Of a stretch of DNA of 64,000 nt, positions 32,016-41,255 are shown in pieces (position 1 is the first letter of the stretch; every line of letters begins with the position of its first letter). The position numbers and the translations under genes were made by a program. The notes below the pieces were generated by a model. The model searched no databases. It was not told where the DNA came from and saw only the letters and a program-made list of their open reading frames with translations. Location of the stretch: NCBI GenBank assembly GCA_023230525.1, contig JALNXE010000002.1:25639-89638 (forward strand). The letters run 5' to 3'. This DNA is from Desulfobulbaceae bacterium. GTDB lineage: Bacteria > Desulfobacterota > Desulfobulbia > Desulfobulbales > SURF-16.

Positions 32016-34769
32016 ATGCAGAACAATCGGAATGCTCTTGCCTCTTATGTATTTCTCGTCATCGGCGGCCTTATTTTCGGGGCAGTTGCCGGGGACTCCT
32101 CCGGACCGGTTTTCGGTGCGTTTCTCGGCTATCTGCTGGCCGACAACATGTGGCTCAAAAGACGGCTGGATGGGCTGGAACGGAGATCCGTTTTCCCCCG
32201 GGCAGACAAAATAGCCGCCGCCGTGGCAGACCAGCCGGCCGCGGGCGATGATTTTGATAATGCAGCTATTGCAACAACTTCCGCTGCGGCAGAGACCGCG
32301 TCCCTGGCCACGGAGGACTCTCGGGTCAGGGACGCGGTTGCCCGCCCTTCCTTTACCAGTCCTTCGGAAATCTGGAAAACCGGAGAGCAGCAGGTTCCGC
32401 AGGCTGCCCCTGCAAAAACAGGCGGGGGTGAGGAAATTTTTTACAGAATTTTCGTTGCCGCCAAAAACTTTTTCACCACCGGCAATATCATTCTCAAGAT
32501 CGGTTTGATCGTGCTTTTCTTCGGAGTTTCCTTCCTGTTGAAATATGCGGCCCAGAGAAATTTTGTGCCCATCGAGCTGCGCCTGACCGCGGTCTGTCTG
32601 GGAGGGCTTGCCATGCTGGCCATCGGCTGGCGTCTCCGCCTGCAACGGCAGTTTTACGGACTCCTGCTGCAGGGCGGCGGGGTCGGCATCCTCTATCTCA
32701 CGGTGTTTGCCGCCGCCAAGCTCTATCACCTGCTCCCTTTTGTCTTGGCCTTTGGCGTCATGCTGGGCATCGTCCTGCTGGCCGGCGCCCTGGCCGTGCT
32801 GCAGGATGAAAAATGGCTGGCCATGGCCGGCTCAACCGGCGGATTTCTCGCCCCGGTTCTGCTTTCCACCGGCAGCGGCAGTCATGTGGCTCTCTTTTCC
32901 TATTACCTGCTCCTCAACCTGGGCATTCTCGGCATCGCCTGGTTCAAGACCTGGCGTCTGCTCAACCTGCTCGGCTTTGTTTTCACCTATGTCATCAGCG
33001 CCATGTGGGGCCTGAAATTTTATCAACCCGCCTATTTCGCTTCAGTGGAACCCTTTCTGCTTGTCTCCTTTCTGCTCTATGCCGGGGTATCGATTCTTTT
33101 TGCCCTGAAACAGCCGGTGGAGCTCAAAGGTTATATCGACCCGCCTCTGGTCTTCGGTCTGCCCATCATCACCTTTGCCATGCAATACGGCCTGGTGCAT
33201 GATACGGAATTTGGTCTGGCGCTCAGCGCCGTGGGGTTCGGCATCTTTTACCTGCTTTGCGCCCTGCTGCTCTGGCGCCGCCATCAGGCCATGGGCATGC
33301 TGGTGGAGATCTATCTCTCCTTTGGCGTGGTCTTCGGCAGTCTGGCGATTCCCCTGGCCCTGGACGGCTACTGGATCACCGCGGCCTGGGCGCTGGAGGG
33401 CGCCGCCCTGATCTGGGTGGGCGTCCGCCAGAGCCGGATCAGGGCCAGAGTTTTCGGCATCCTGCTGCAGGTTGGCGCAGGCCTCAGTTTTCTTGAAGCC
33501 CTCAACGGCCAGGCGGGAACCCTGCCGGGGTTAAACGGCATTTTCCTGAGCAGCCTGTTGCTTGCCATGGCCGGTCTTTTTTCCTCTTATTATCTGGACA
33601 CCAAGGGGGAGAATATCCGGTCCTGGGAGAGGCAGCTGGTCATTCCCCTGCTGCTCTGGGGTTTATGCTGGTGGTTCGGCGGAGGAACCAGGGAAATCGA
33701 TCATTTTGCCCGGTCAGCCGACAAGATGCACATTTTTCTGCTGTTTATCTGCGCCAGCTCTCTGCTGATGGGTTTTACCGCCCGCAAACTGGCCTGGCGC
33801 CTGCTGGCTTATCCTCCCGTAGCTCTGCTGCCGCTGCTGGCCGTTCTCAGTTTTAATTCCCCTTTTGGGGAGGTCATCCTCCCCCATCTCTTTGCCGGCT
33901 GGGGTGCCCTGGCCTGGACGGTTGCCCTGGCCGGACAATATATCCTGCTGCGCATTTCGGAAAACAAATGGCCGCTGAAGGTGGTGAATTTTTACCACCA
34001 GCTCTCCTTTTGGCTCATCCTTTATATCCTGAGCGCGGAGAGCGCCTGGTTCATCGGGCAAACCCTGGGCGGCAGAGTCTGGTCCTTTCTCTGCTGGGGG
34101 GTGGTGCCGGCCGCCGGCATCTTGCTGCTGGGAGGGGTGGGAAGAAAACTTGCCTGGCCGGTCCGCCGTTTCGAGCAAGCATACCTGGTTACCGGTTCCG
34201 CCGTTGTGGTCGCCTATCTCTGCTGCTGGTGCCTGGCCAGCCTGCTGCAATCCGGTGATCCGGCTCCGCTTCCCTTTCTGCCGCTGATCAACCCCCTGGA
34301 GGTCTTTCAGGTTGTCGTGCTGCTGGTCAGTCTGCAATGGGCCGTGCAGCATCGCCTCTGGCTGGCGGATCAGCTGCGCGGCAGGATAAGCCAGCCCATC
34401 CTGTATGTCGCCGGAGCCATCATTTTTCTCTGGCTTAATGCGGCGGTGGCGCGCACGGTTCATTTTTTTGCGGGGGTTCCCTATCTGGCGGTTAATCTTT
34501 TTCATTCCACCGTTTTTCAGGCCGCGATCTCCATTCTCTGGGGCCTATCCGCTCTTTCCATCATGGTTTTGTCCACCAGAAAAATGAACCGGCATATCTG
34601 GATGCTGGGAGGCGGGCTGCTGGGACTGGTGGTTGTAAAGCTTTTCCTGGTCGATCTTTCCGGCACCGGCACCATCGGCAGAATCGTCTCATTTCTGGTG
34701 GTTGGCCTGCTGATGCTGCTGATCGGCTATTTTTCTCCCCTGCCGCCGAAACAGGAGCAGAGCGCATGA
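32016..34769 (+). CDS. DUF2339 family polytopic membrane protein
   Basis: 917 residues. A short first membrane segment (SYVFLVIGGLIFGAVAG) and a cytoplasmic or periplasmic linker (about residues 50-140) lead to a core of more than 20 predicted hydrophobic segments. These include the family hallmark near the first core helix (NIILKIGLIVLFFGVSFLLK, then YAAQRNFVPIELRL) and GGFLAPVLLSTGSG. DUF2339 proteins are very large inner-membrane proteins of unknown activity, commonly encoded next to DUF3999 proteins. That holds here: the last four bases (ATGA, 34766-34769) contain the start codon of the DUF3999 gene, so the two are translationally coupled. The start ATG 32016 has only a weak ribosome site. 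Confidence 0.88.
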   Translation: MQNNRNALASYVFLVIGGLIFGAVAGDSSGPVFGAFLGYLLADNMWLKRRLDGLERRSVFPRADKIAAAVADQPAAGDDFDNAAIATTSAAAETASLATEDSRVRDAVARPSFTSPSEIWKTGEQQVPQAAPAKTGGGEEIFYRIFVAAKNFFTTGNIILKIGLIVLFFGVSFLLKYAAQRNFVPIELRLTAVCLGGLAMLAIGWRLRLQRQFYGLLLQGGGVGILYLTVFAAAKLYHLLPFVLAFGVMLGIVLLAGALAVLQDEKWLAMAGSTGGFLAPVLLSTGSGSHVALFSYYLLLNLGILGIAWFKTWRLLNLLGFVFTYVISAMWGLKFYQPAYFASVEPFLLVSFLLYAGVSILFALKQPVELKGYIDPPLVFGLPIITFAMQYGLVHDTEFGLALSAVGFGIFYLLCALLLWRRHQAMGMLVEIYLSFGVVFGSLAIPLALDGYWITAAWALEGAALIWVGVRQSRIRARVFGILLQVGAGLSFLEALNGQAGTLPGLNGIFLSSLLLAMAGLFSSYYLDTKGENIRSWERQLVIPLLLWGLCWWFGGGTREIDHFARSADKMHIFLLFICASSLLMGFTARKLAWRLLAYPPVALLPLLAVLSFNSPFGEVILPHLFAGWGALAWTVALAGQYILLRISENKWPLKVVNFYHQLSFWLILYILSAESAWFIGQTLGGRVWSFLCWGVVPAAGILLLGGVGRKLAWPVRRFEQAYLVTGSAVVVAYLCCWCLASLLQSGDPAPLPFLPLINPLEVFQVVVLLVSLQWAVQHRLWLADQLRGRISQPILYVAGAIIFLWLNAAVARTVHFFAGVPYLAVNLFHSTVFQAAISILWGLSALSIMVLSTRKMNRHIWMLGGGLLGLVVVKLFLVDLSGTGTIGRIVSFLVVGLLMLLIGYFSPLPPKQEQSA

Positions 34770-36194
34770 AGATATCAGTGGTGCTGGTTGCCTTGCTGTT
34801 ACTGGGGCAGACCGCCGGAGCCGGAACATGGACCAGGGAGGATTTTGCCCAGGGCTTTGATCTGGAATTCCGGCCCACCGGAGCGGTCCACAGTCTGCTG
34901 TTGCCGGAGAAGATCTATACCACCGTCGTCCATCCGGATCTTGCCGATCTCCGGGTCTTTAACGGCGCAGGCAACGCCGTTCCCCACCTGCTCAGAATTG
35001 AACAGCAGGAGCCGCCGCAGATCGTCCGGCAAGACGATGTGCCTTTTTCCCTCTCTCTATGATCCGCTGCCGGGCGATACGGTGCGCCAGATCGAAACCA
35101 GGATTGCCAGAGGCGCAGAAGGAGCAGGCAAAGCGCCTGTCGCCATCACGCAGTCGATTCGGGACAAAAAGGAGGTAACGCGGCAGCTGAGCGGTTATCT
35201 GCTTGATATGTCAGCCATCACCACCACCCCTTTCCGTCTGCAGTTGACCATCAGCGGTGCGAGCGATTTCCTGACCACCGTGACGCTGGAGGGCAGCGAC
35301 GATCTCACCGGTTGGTCTTATATCAATCGGGAGACTCTGGCGCGGCTCAACTTCCACGGACATCTGATTGAAAAAAATGCAGACAGCCTCATCCAGCGGG
35401 GGAAAAGGTATATCAGGCTCAGTTGGCCGGCTGGGGAGCAAAACCTGATCATTGACAGAATCCGGGCCGTATCATACAGCAGTGTCCAGCCGCCGGTCCG
35501 CAACTGGACCGCACTGCAGCCGGCTTTGCCCGAAAAACAACCGGCTGCCGACAGGATTGTGCTGGAATACGACAGCAAAGGTTTCCTGCCGGTGGACACC
35601 ATCCGGGTTGGCTTGGCCGGGGGCAATAACCTGATCCAGGGGGTGATAAAATCCCGCCCTGACCGCGAGGCAACCTGGCGCTTCAGAGGGCAGGGGACCT
35701 TTTATCGCCTGCAGCAGGAAGGGGTGGCCCTGGGCAATGATACCATCTCCGTGCCGATGACCACCGACCGCTACTGGCAACTGGAGATTGCGGCAGAGGG
35801 AGGCGCGTTTCCCAGGGATTTGCTGCCTCAGCTCAAGTTGGGCTGGCGTCCCCACACACTCTATTTCCTTGACCAGGGCGAGGGGCCCTACATTCTTGCC
35901 TTTGGCAATGGGCGCATGGGATCGGCCAGTGGAAGTCCGGAAAACGGACTGAAAGACCTGCTGCAAGACATCGCCCAGCAAAAGACAATCATCCAGACGG
36001 CCCTGATCGGCAAAGAAATTGCGCTGGGCGGCCCGCAGATGCTTATTGCTCTTCCCCCGCCGCCACCCTGGAGAAAATGGCTTCTTTGGGGGGTACTGAT
36101 CAGCGGGGTGATGCTGATCGGCGGCATGGCCTACAGTCTTTATTGCCAGATGCGCTCCGCCAGGGTCTCCGACAAAGCGGACAAGGGGGCCTGA
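34766..36194 (+). pseudogene. DUF3999 family protein, interrupted by a +1 frameshift
   Basis: The start ATG 34766 opens a signal peptide (MKISVVLVALLLLGQTAGAG) and a DUF3999 N-terminus (YTTVVHPDLADLRVFNGAG), but this frame stops at about 35060. The rest of the protein continues in the next frame to 36194 (YDPLPGDTVRQIETRI, later YWQLEIAAEGG) and ends with a membrane helix (LLWGVLISGVMLIGGMAYSL). The switch point is a run of five T at 35044-35048; with four T the protein would read through as DVPFPSLYDPLPG. It may be a sequencing error, phase-variable slippage, or a real mutation. The protein would be an exported, membrane-anchored partner of DUF2339. Confidence 0.85.
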
Positions 36195-36269
36195 CCTCGG
36201 CCCTCATTCGGAACCCCGCCTCACTGCCCATCAGGATTCCCGGCATGCCCCCTGATGTTGCCGGGCCCT

Positions 36270-36581
36270 CTACTTCCTGATGCCCATTTTCCCCATGATC
36301 TCTTCCACCTCGCCTGCGCCGTGGTCGTAAAAGCCCTGCTCATCCGGGGCCAGATGGTGGAGCAGCCTGAGGAATTCGCCGGCGTGTTCCCGCTCCTCAT
36401 CGGCGATGTCCTTGAGCACCGCTTTGGCCAGGGCGTTGTCCGTGCTTTCGGCAAGCTGCATATAAAGCTGGATGGCCTCGTACTCGGCGGCCACCATGAA
36501 ACGGATGGAGCGGATAAGCTCCTCATCAGTGAGTTTGCGGCCATGGGCAAGGCCTGAAAAGGGATTTCCGAATTCTGGCAT
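36270..36581 (-). CDS. Encapsulated-ferritin-like (EncFtn-type) protein
   Basis: 103 residues. The two-helix ferritin-like unit has the metal ligands Glu in AAEYEAIQLY, and Glu-x-x-His in ADEEREHAGEFLRLL. The overall pattern (LTDEELIRSIRFMVAAEYEA, then LKDIADEEREHAGEFLRLLH, then EVEEIMGK) closely resembles the ferritin-like domain fused to encapsulin in Pyrococcus and the stand-alone EncFtn cargo proteins. Such proteins form decamers with ferroxidase sites between subunits. No encapsulin gene is in the window, and the C-terminus (MGKMGIRK) shows no long targeting tail. It may be free, or its shell gene may be elsewhere. Confidence 0.85.
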   Translation of the reverse strand: MPEFGNPFSGLAHGRKLTDEELIRSIRFMVAAEYEAIQLYMQLAESTDNALAKAVLKDIADEEREHAGEFLRLLHHLAPDEQGFYDHGAGEVEEIMGKMGIRK

Positions 36582-36927
36582 GATGCTTCTCCTTTTTTTT
36601 GCGAAAGGTTTCGTATTTTGGGCGCGATATGTTCAGCCCGCCGGATCGAGCAACCGGGGCGGGCATGATGTTGAGGGTTTTTCCTGCAAGAAAACCAGTC
36701 AGTTCAGCTAAGCCGGTGTAACAAAATAATGTCCTCATCCGGCTTGTAAAACGGCAGAAGGAGCCGTAACGAAATGGGTCAGAAAGCCGGGGTTTTTTCG
36801 TAACGGCTTCTAAAATCGAATTCAGCTTAATACGAGGTCCAGAGCAAGGTCAAGATGAAATGTCAGGCTGGAGCCTGACACAGGAGAGGGAAAGCGGGAC
36901 AATAATAAGGTTGTTCCGTGACGGCCC
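36582..36927. other. Intergenic region with repeat B2
   Basis: No gene is seen between the EncFtn-like gene and the LTA-synthase-like gene. It holds repeat B copy 2 (36718-36810) and a short TGTCAGGCTGGAGCCTGACA hairpin at about 36861-36880. Confidence 0.6.
36718..36810 (-). repeat. Repeat B, copy 2 (GTAACGAAA element)
   Basis: 93 bp similar along its length to 24505-24600, with GTAACAAAA at the left end, GAGCCGTAACGAAA in the middle and TTTCGTAACGGCTTC at the right end. As with copy 1 it lies about 120 bp past the end of a minus-strand gene in the same orientation. The hairpin at its left end is weaker than in copy 1. Confidence 0.68.
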
Positions 36928-38994
36928 CTAAGGGCGCAGGTGCGCTATTTTTGGCAAGTTCAGCTCTTGTTCACCCGCCAGATGATGATGGGCAAAGCTG
37001 TAGCTGGCAGACTGGTAATAGGCAATGGCCTGCCTGGCCATGGGCGCATCTTCGGGGATGGGCGCGAGACTGTCAGTCCGCGGGTCCCAGTCATAACTTG
37101 CTACCTGCTGCAGGGGTTTGAGTATGGTCAATTGGTTATCCCGCAGATAACCCAGCTTCTGATAATTGCCGATGAAGGCACGCTCCTCGCCGGGCTGCAT
37201 GGCGAAGATGTTCTTGCCGTAGAACTGGCTTTCATAGCTCCAGTGCAGCAGTGCCAGCAGGGTAGGGGCGTAATCGATCTGGCTGCAGAGCTTGTCGATT
37301 TTTTCCGGCTGAAACAGCTGGGGATTGTAAATGATCAGGGGAATCCGGTAATTGTTCACCGGCAGGTCGGTCTCGCCGGCGCTGCCGGCGCAGTGGTCGG
37401 CCACGATGACAAAGACCGTATCGGCGAACCAGGGTTTTTTAGAGGCCTGGCGGATGAATTCGCCGATGGCATAATCAGTGTACTTGACGGCTCCGCGTCT
37501 GCCGGTGTGCGAGGGGATGTCTATCCGGCCGTCCGGATAGGTGAAGGGCCGGTGGTTGGAGGTGGTCATGACGAAGTGGTAAAAGGGCTTTTCCGCAGCA
37601 TAGGAGCGGTCCGCCTCCTGCAGCTCCCAGCTGTAAAGATTTTCATCGCAGGCGCCCCAGACATTGGCAAAGGTAACGGCCTCTGCCGGTACCGCGGCCC
37701 GGTCAATGACCCGGTAGCCGTTATGGCCGAAAAAATAATTCATGTTGTCGAAATACCCGTACCCGCCGTAGAGAAAGGCGGTATCGTAGCCGCGTTCCTG
37801 AAAGACCGAGCCCAGGGAAAACAGGTGCTCATTGCCGGGACGCTTGATGATGGAGCGGCCAGGGGTGGGCGGCACGGACAGGGTGAGCGCCTCCATGCCC
37901 CGGTCAGTGCGGGTGCCGGTGGCATAGAAGTTAGTGAACAGGATACCCCGGCGGGCCAGATCATCCAGATTCGGGGTCAAATCCGGGTTGTTGCCGAAAG
38001 CAGCCAGATACTCGGCGCTCAGACTCTCAACCGTGATCTGGATGACATTGTAATGCTTTTCCATTCCTGCATTTTTGACGAGCCGGTTGATATCCTTCTC
38101 GCCGGGGGTGAGGAAGAGCGAATCACCGGTTTTGACGAGTTCCCGCACCTGCCGGAAGGCCTCCCCATTGCTCTCGGTCCGGTAAAATCTCTGGAAGTCA
38201 AGCTGGTTCTCCCGAAAGGCGGCAAACAGGGAGTAGCCGCCGTTTTTTGCCAGTTCCTGGTTGTAGTTGTTGGCAAAGGCCGGAACCATCCGGTTATTCA
38301 AAGTCAGGGTGAAAAGCACGGGAAGCAGAAGAACGGCGCTGCCCCAGGCAATCCGGCTTCTGGCCGGAGTTTGCGCGGCAAACCAGATGTTGAGCCAGCC
38401 ACGGCGGCGCGCCGGGTAAAAAAGCATGGCGGCCGCCAGCAGCAGGCCGGTGAGGATTGCCGGCAAAGGATATGATTCATAAATGTTGCCGACGACTTCA
38501 GTGGTATAGACCAGATAATCCACTGCGATGAAGTTGAAGCGCGCCCCGAATTCATCCCAGAAAACCCATTCGGCCACCCCCGTAAAAAGCAGTCCGTAGA
38601 GCACGAGAAAGAAGAAAAGGGACGTGACATGGCGGTGCCACCGCGACAGGAATATTTTCTCCGGCAGCAGGCTCAGGTAAACCACCAGGGGGATGACAAA
38701 GTAGGAGGCGGCTGCCAGGTCGTAGAGCAAGCCCCAGAGAAAAATTTTGAGCAGCGCGAGCGGCGCATGGTCAATCAGGGTATATGATTTGCACAGCAGG
38801 GCGAACCGGGTCAGCAAGGCAATGGAGATAAAGGCCAGGCCGAATAGCAATACCCCGCCAAGCCGGTGGGAGAGTATCTTGCGCAGCAAAACCACGGGAC
38901 CAGCGGGTAATGGCCTGGCGTTCCGGTCAGCGGCAGGATTGGGCAAAACTGGTTTTTCGTATTTGGTCGGCAAGTGATCTTTCATCATTTTCAT
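36928..38994 (-). CDS. LTA synthase-like membrane phosphotransferase (sulfatase superfamily)
   Basis: 688 residues from ATG 38994, behind GGAGGATTGCAA. The N-terminal third has about five membrane helices (LLFGLAFISIALLTRFALL, then LKIFLWGLLYDLAAASYFVI). The C-terminal two thirds are an alkaline phosphatase-like domain facing the periplasm: VIQITVESLSAEYL, a nucleophile Thr in GTRTDRGMEALTLSVPP, and VFVIVADHCAGSAG with metal ligands Asp and His. The family includes LtaS, MdoB/OpgB and related enzymes that move phosphoglycerol groups from phosphatidylglycerol. In a Gram-negative host its acceptor could be a periplasmic glucan or another glycan. It is a single gene. Confidence 0.88.
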   Translation of the reverse strand: MKMMKDHLPTKYEKPVLPNPAADRNARPLPAGPVVLLRKILSHRLGGVLLFGLAFISIALLTRFALLCKSYTLIDHAPLALLKIFLWGLLYDLAAASYFVIPLVVYLSLLPEKIFLSRWHRHVTSLFFFLVLYGLLFTGVAEWVFWDEFGARFNFIAVDYLVYTTEVVGNIYESYPLPAILTGLLLAAAMLFYPARRRGWLNIWFAAQTPARSRIAWGSAVLLLPVLFTLTLNNRMVPAFANNYNQELAKNGGYSLFAAFRENQLDFQRFYRTESNGEAFRQVRELVKTGDSLFLTPGEKDINRLVKNAGMEKHYNVIQITVESLSAEYLAAFGNNPDLTPNLDDLARRGILFTNFYATGTRTDRGMEALTLSVPPTPGRSIIKRPGNEHLFSLGSVFQERGYDTAFLYGGYGYFDNMNYFFGHNGYRVIDRAAVPAEAVTFANVWGACDENLYSWELQEADRSYAAEKPFYHFVMTTSNHRPFTYPDGRIDIPSHTGRRGAVKYTDYAIGEFIRQASKKPWFADTVFVIVADHCAGSAGETDLPVNNYRIPLIIYNPQLFQPEKIDKLCSQIDYAPTLLALLHWSYESQFYGKNIFAMQPGEERAFIGNYQKLGYLRDNQLTILKPLQQVASYDWDPRTDSLAPIPEDAPMARQAIAYYQSASYSFAHHHLAGEQELNLPKIAHLRP

Positions 38995-39387
38995 TTGCAA
39001 TCCTCCGGCGGCTTGCATGGAGCAGTGGACCGATTTGCGGCCGTTACCGTTTTGCCGCACTATAAAGTGAGTTGCTGAAGGATCGGTGAAGAAGGTCTTC
39101 ACGCTTTCTTCATGCAGAGCGGTCGGCTCAATCGGAGTTGCGGGTGTATTTGTCTGGCGGGCGGGAAGGCCGGGGGGCAAAGAAACAGAAATACGGCCGG
39201 AATGTTGCCCCGCTGAATAGCGCTATTTTGCATAGCCATTCCCTATTTAACATCTTGATTTTTTGGGGATTAACTATTGGACAAAGTGCCGCACCTGGTT
39301 TAACAATACGCAACCTTGGGTACTGGGCGCTAATGATGAGCTTTTTTAAGCATATCAGGGCGCTTTTCATTAAAATGAGATGGATAA
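38995..39387. other. Divergent intergenic region before the Fe-S/VTT operon
   Basis: No gene is seen. A small hairpin GTGAAGAAGGTCTTCAC lies at about 39086-39102. The part near 39388 is AT-rich and probably holds the promoter of the operon, but I could not fix a convincing -35/-10 pair. Confidence 0.45.
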
Positions 39388-41223
39388 ATGCAAAAAGTGT
39401 CTGCCAGTGTTTCTGCGGAAAAACCGGTCAACGGGCCTCAGCTCGCCAAAGAGTTACGCATTCAGTCGGAAAAATGCATTGAGTGCAAACTGTGCCGCAA
39501 GGAATGCGGGTTTTTGCGGAAGTACGGCTCTCCCAAACATATTGCCGATACCTATGATCCCGCCTCGACCCAAGGCTGGCTGATGGCCTTTGAGTGCAGC
39601 CTCTGCCAGCTCTGCGCCGCGGTCTGTCCGGTCAAGATCAATCCGGCCGCCATGTTCCTGGAAATGCGCCGTGAGGCCGTGAGCCGCGGGGGCCAGGATT
39701 TCACCGATTATGGCAGAATTCTGGGCTATGAAAAAAAGGGTACCTCCAGGCGTTATTCCTACTACGGCCTGCCGGCAAACTGTGACACCGTCCTGTTTCC
39801 CGGCTGCACCTTGCCCGGCACCAGACCGGACAAGGTCAAGGCCCTTTTTGATCATCTGCGCCAGACCATTCCCGGCCTCGGCATAGTGCTCGACTGCTGC
39901 ACCAAACCCTCCCATGACCTGGGCCGCGACAAATATTTCCAGGCCATGTTCAGTGAGATGCGGGAGTATCTCCTGCGGCACGGGGTGAAAAACGTGCTGG
40001 TGGCCTGCCCCAACTGCTACCGGGTGTTTAAACAGTATGGCGGCAGCCTGCAGGTGCAAACCGTGTACGAACATCTGGCGGCAACCTCCTTGCCCCAGAC
40101 GGCAAACATTGCGGGCACGGTTACCATCCATGACCCCTGCGGCACCAGAAATGAGGAGCAGATCCACGCGGTCATCCGCCGGCTGGCCGGCGAGAAATCA
40201 CTGACCATCCAGGAGATGAAACACCATGGCGCAAGAACCATCTGCTGCGGCGAGGGCGGGTCGGTGGGCTGCGTCAATCCCGATTTTTCCAAGGGCTGGG
40301 GCGCGCGGCGCCGAGACGAAGCGGGCGGGGTCAGGATTCTCACCTATTGCGCGGGCTGCGCCAATTTCTTAGGCTCGCTCAATCCCACCAGCCATATCCT
40401 GGATTTACTCTTTGAGCCTGCGGCGACGCTGGCAGGCACGGTGAAAATTTCCAAGGCCCCCTGGACCTACCTCAACCGTCTGCGGCTTAAAAGTCATTTT
40501 AAAAGGCACATCACGGCCGCGGCGTCCCGGGAAAGGACGTTCAGCGGCGAGGAACGGGCCAGGGGCGGCATGGTCAAACGTCTGGTCATTCTGCTGGCCC
40601 TGGTCGGGGTGATCGCAGCTGTCCGCCTGAGCGGTGCCACCCAATATCTGGAGCAGGAGAAACTGCGCGCCCTGATCGCCGGTTACGGCACCTTGGCGCC
40701 CGTCATCTATATGCTGACCTATGCCCTGGCGCCCGCGCTGTTTCTGCCCGGCCTGCCGCTGACCATCGCCGGCGGCATCCTGTTCGGCCCGTTCTGGGGG
40801 GTGGTCTACACCATTTGCAGCTCCACCGTGGGGGCCTGCGCGGCCTTTCTGGTTTCCCGCTATATCGGGCGGGAGTGGATCGCGGCCAAGCTCAGCAGCC
40901 CCCGCTGGAAGAAGCTTGACGAGATGGTGGAAACCCATGGCTGGAAAGCGGTGGCCTTTACCCGGCTGATCCCGCTGTTTCCCTTTAATCTCCTTAATTA
41001 TGCCTTTGGCCTCACCAGGGTGAAATTCCTCCATTACGCCCTGGCTACCTTTATCTGCATGCTGCCGGCCTGCATCGCCTATATCGTTTTTTCCAGTTCG
41101 CTGCTGAGTGTCCTAAAAGGGCAGATTACCCCCGAGTTTTTGATCGGCATGGCCCTGATCATCACGGTGTCGCTCCTGCCCGTGGTTTACCGGAAAATCA
41201 AGGCACGCAGTGAGAAAAAGTAA
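39388..41223 (+). CDS. Fusion of Fe-S/CCG-domain (HdrD/GlpC-like) protein and VTT (TVP38) membrane domain
   Basis: 611 residues. The first half is a cytoplasmic redox module: two 4Fe-4S motifs (CIECKLCRKECGF and CSLCQLCAAVCPVK, about residues 31-85) and two CCG domains (CDTVLFPGCTL with LDCCTKPSHDLG, and TIHDPCGTRNEEQ with ICCGEGGSVGCV), as in HdrB/HdrD and GlpC. After a basic linker near residue 390 the second half is a VTT/SNARE-associated (DedA/TVP38) domain with FLPGLPLTIAGGILFGPFWG and FTRLIPLFPFNLLNYAFGLT. VTT proteins are often encoded beside or fused to mercuric reductase-like flavoproteins. This gene begins an operon that ends in a MerB homologue, so a role in mercury or other metal handling is likely but inferred. 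Confidence 0.9.
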   Translation: MQKVSASVSAEKPVNGPQLAKELRIQSEKCIECKLCRKECGFLRKYGSPKHIADTYDPASTQGWLMAFECSLCQLCAAVCPVKINPAAMFLEMRREAVSRGGQDFTDYGRILGYEKKGTSRRYSYYGLPANCDTVLFPGCTLPGTRPDKVKALFDHLRQTIPGLGIVLDCCTKPSHDLGRDKYFQAMFSEMREYLLRHGVKNVLVACPNCYRVFKQYGGSLQVQTVYEHLAATSLPQTANIAGTVTIHDPCGTRNEEQIHAVIRRLAGEKSLTIQEMKHHGARTICCGEGGSVGCVNPDFSKGWGARRRDEAGGVRILTYCAGCANFLGSLNPTSHILDLLFEPAATLAGTVKISKAPWTYLNRLRLKSHFKRHITAAASRERTFSGEERARGGMVKRLVILLALVGVIAAVRLSGATQYLEQEKLRALIAGYGTLAPVIYMLTYALAPALFLPGLPLTIAGGILFGPFWGVVYTICSSTVGACAAFLVSRYIGREWIAAKLSSPRWKKLDEMVETHGWKAVAFTRLIPLFPFNLLNYAFGLTRVKFLHYALATFICMLPACIAYIVFSSSLLSVLKGQITPEFLIGMALIITVSLLPVVYRKIKARSEKK

Positions 41224-41255
41224 TCGCACAATGATCATCCGGGAATATCAATGGT

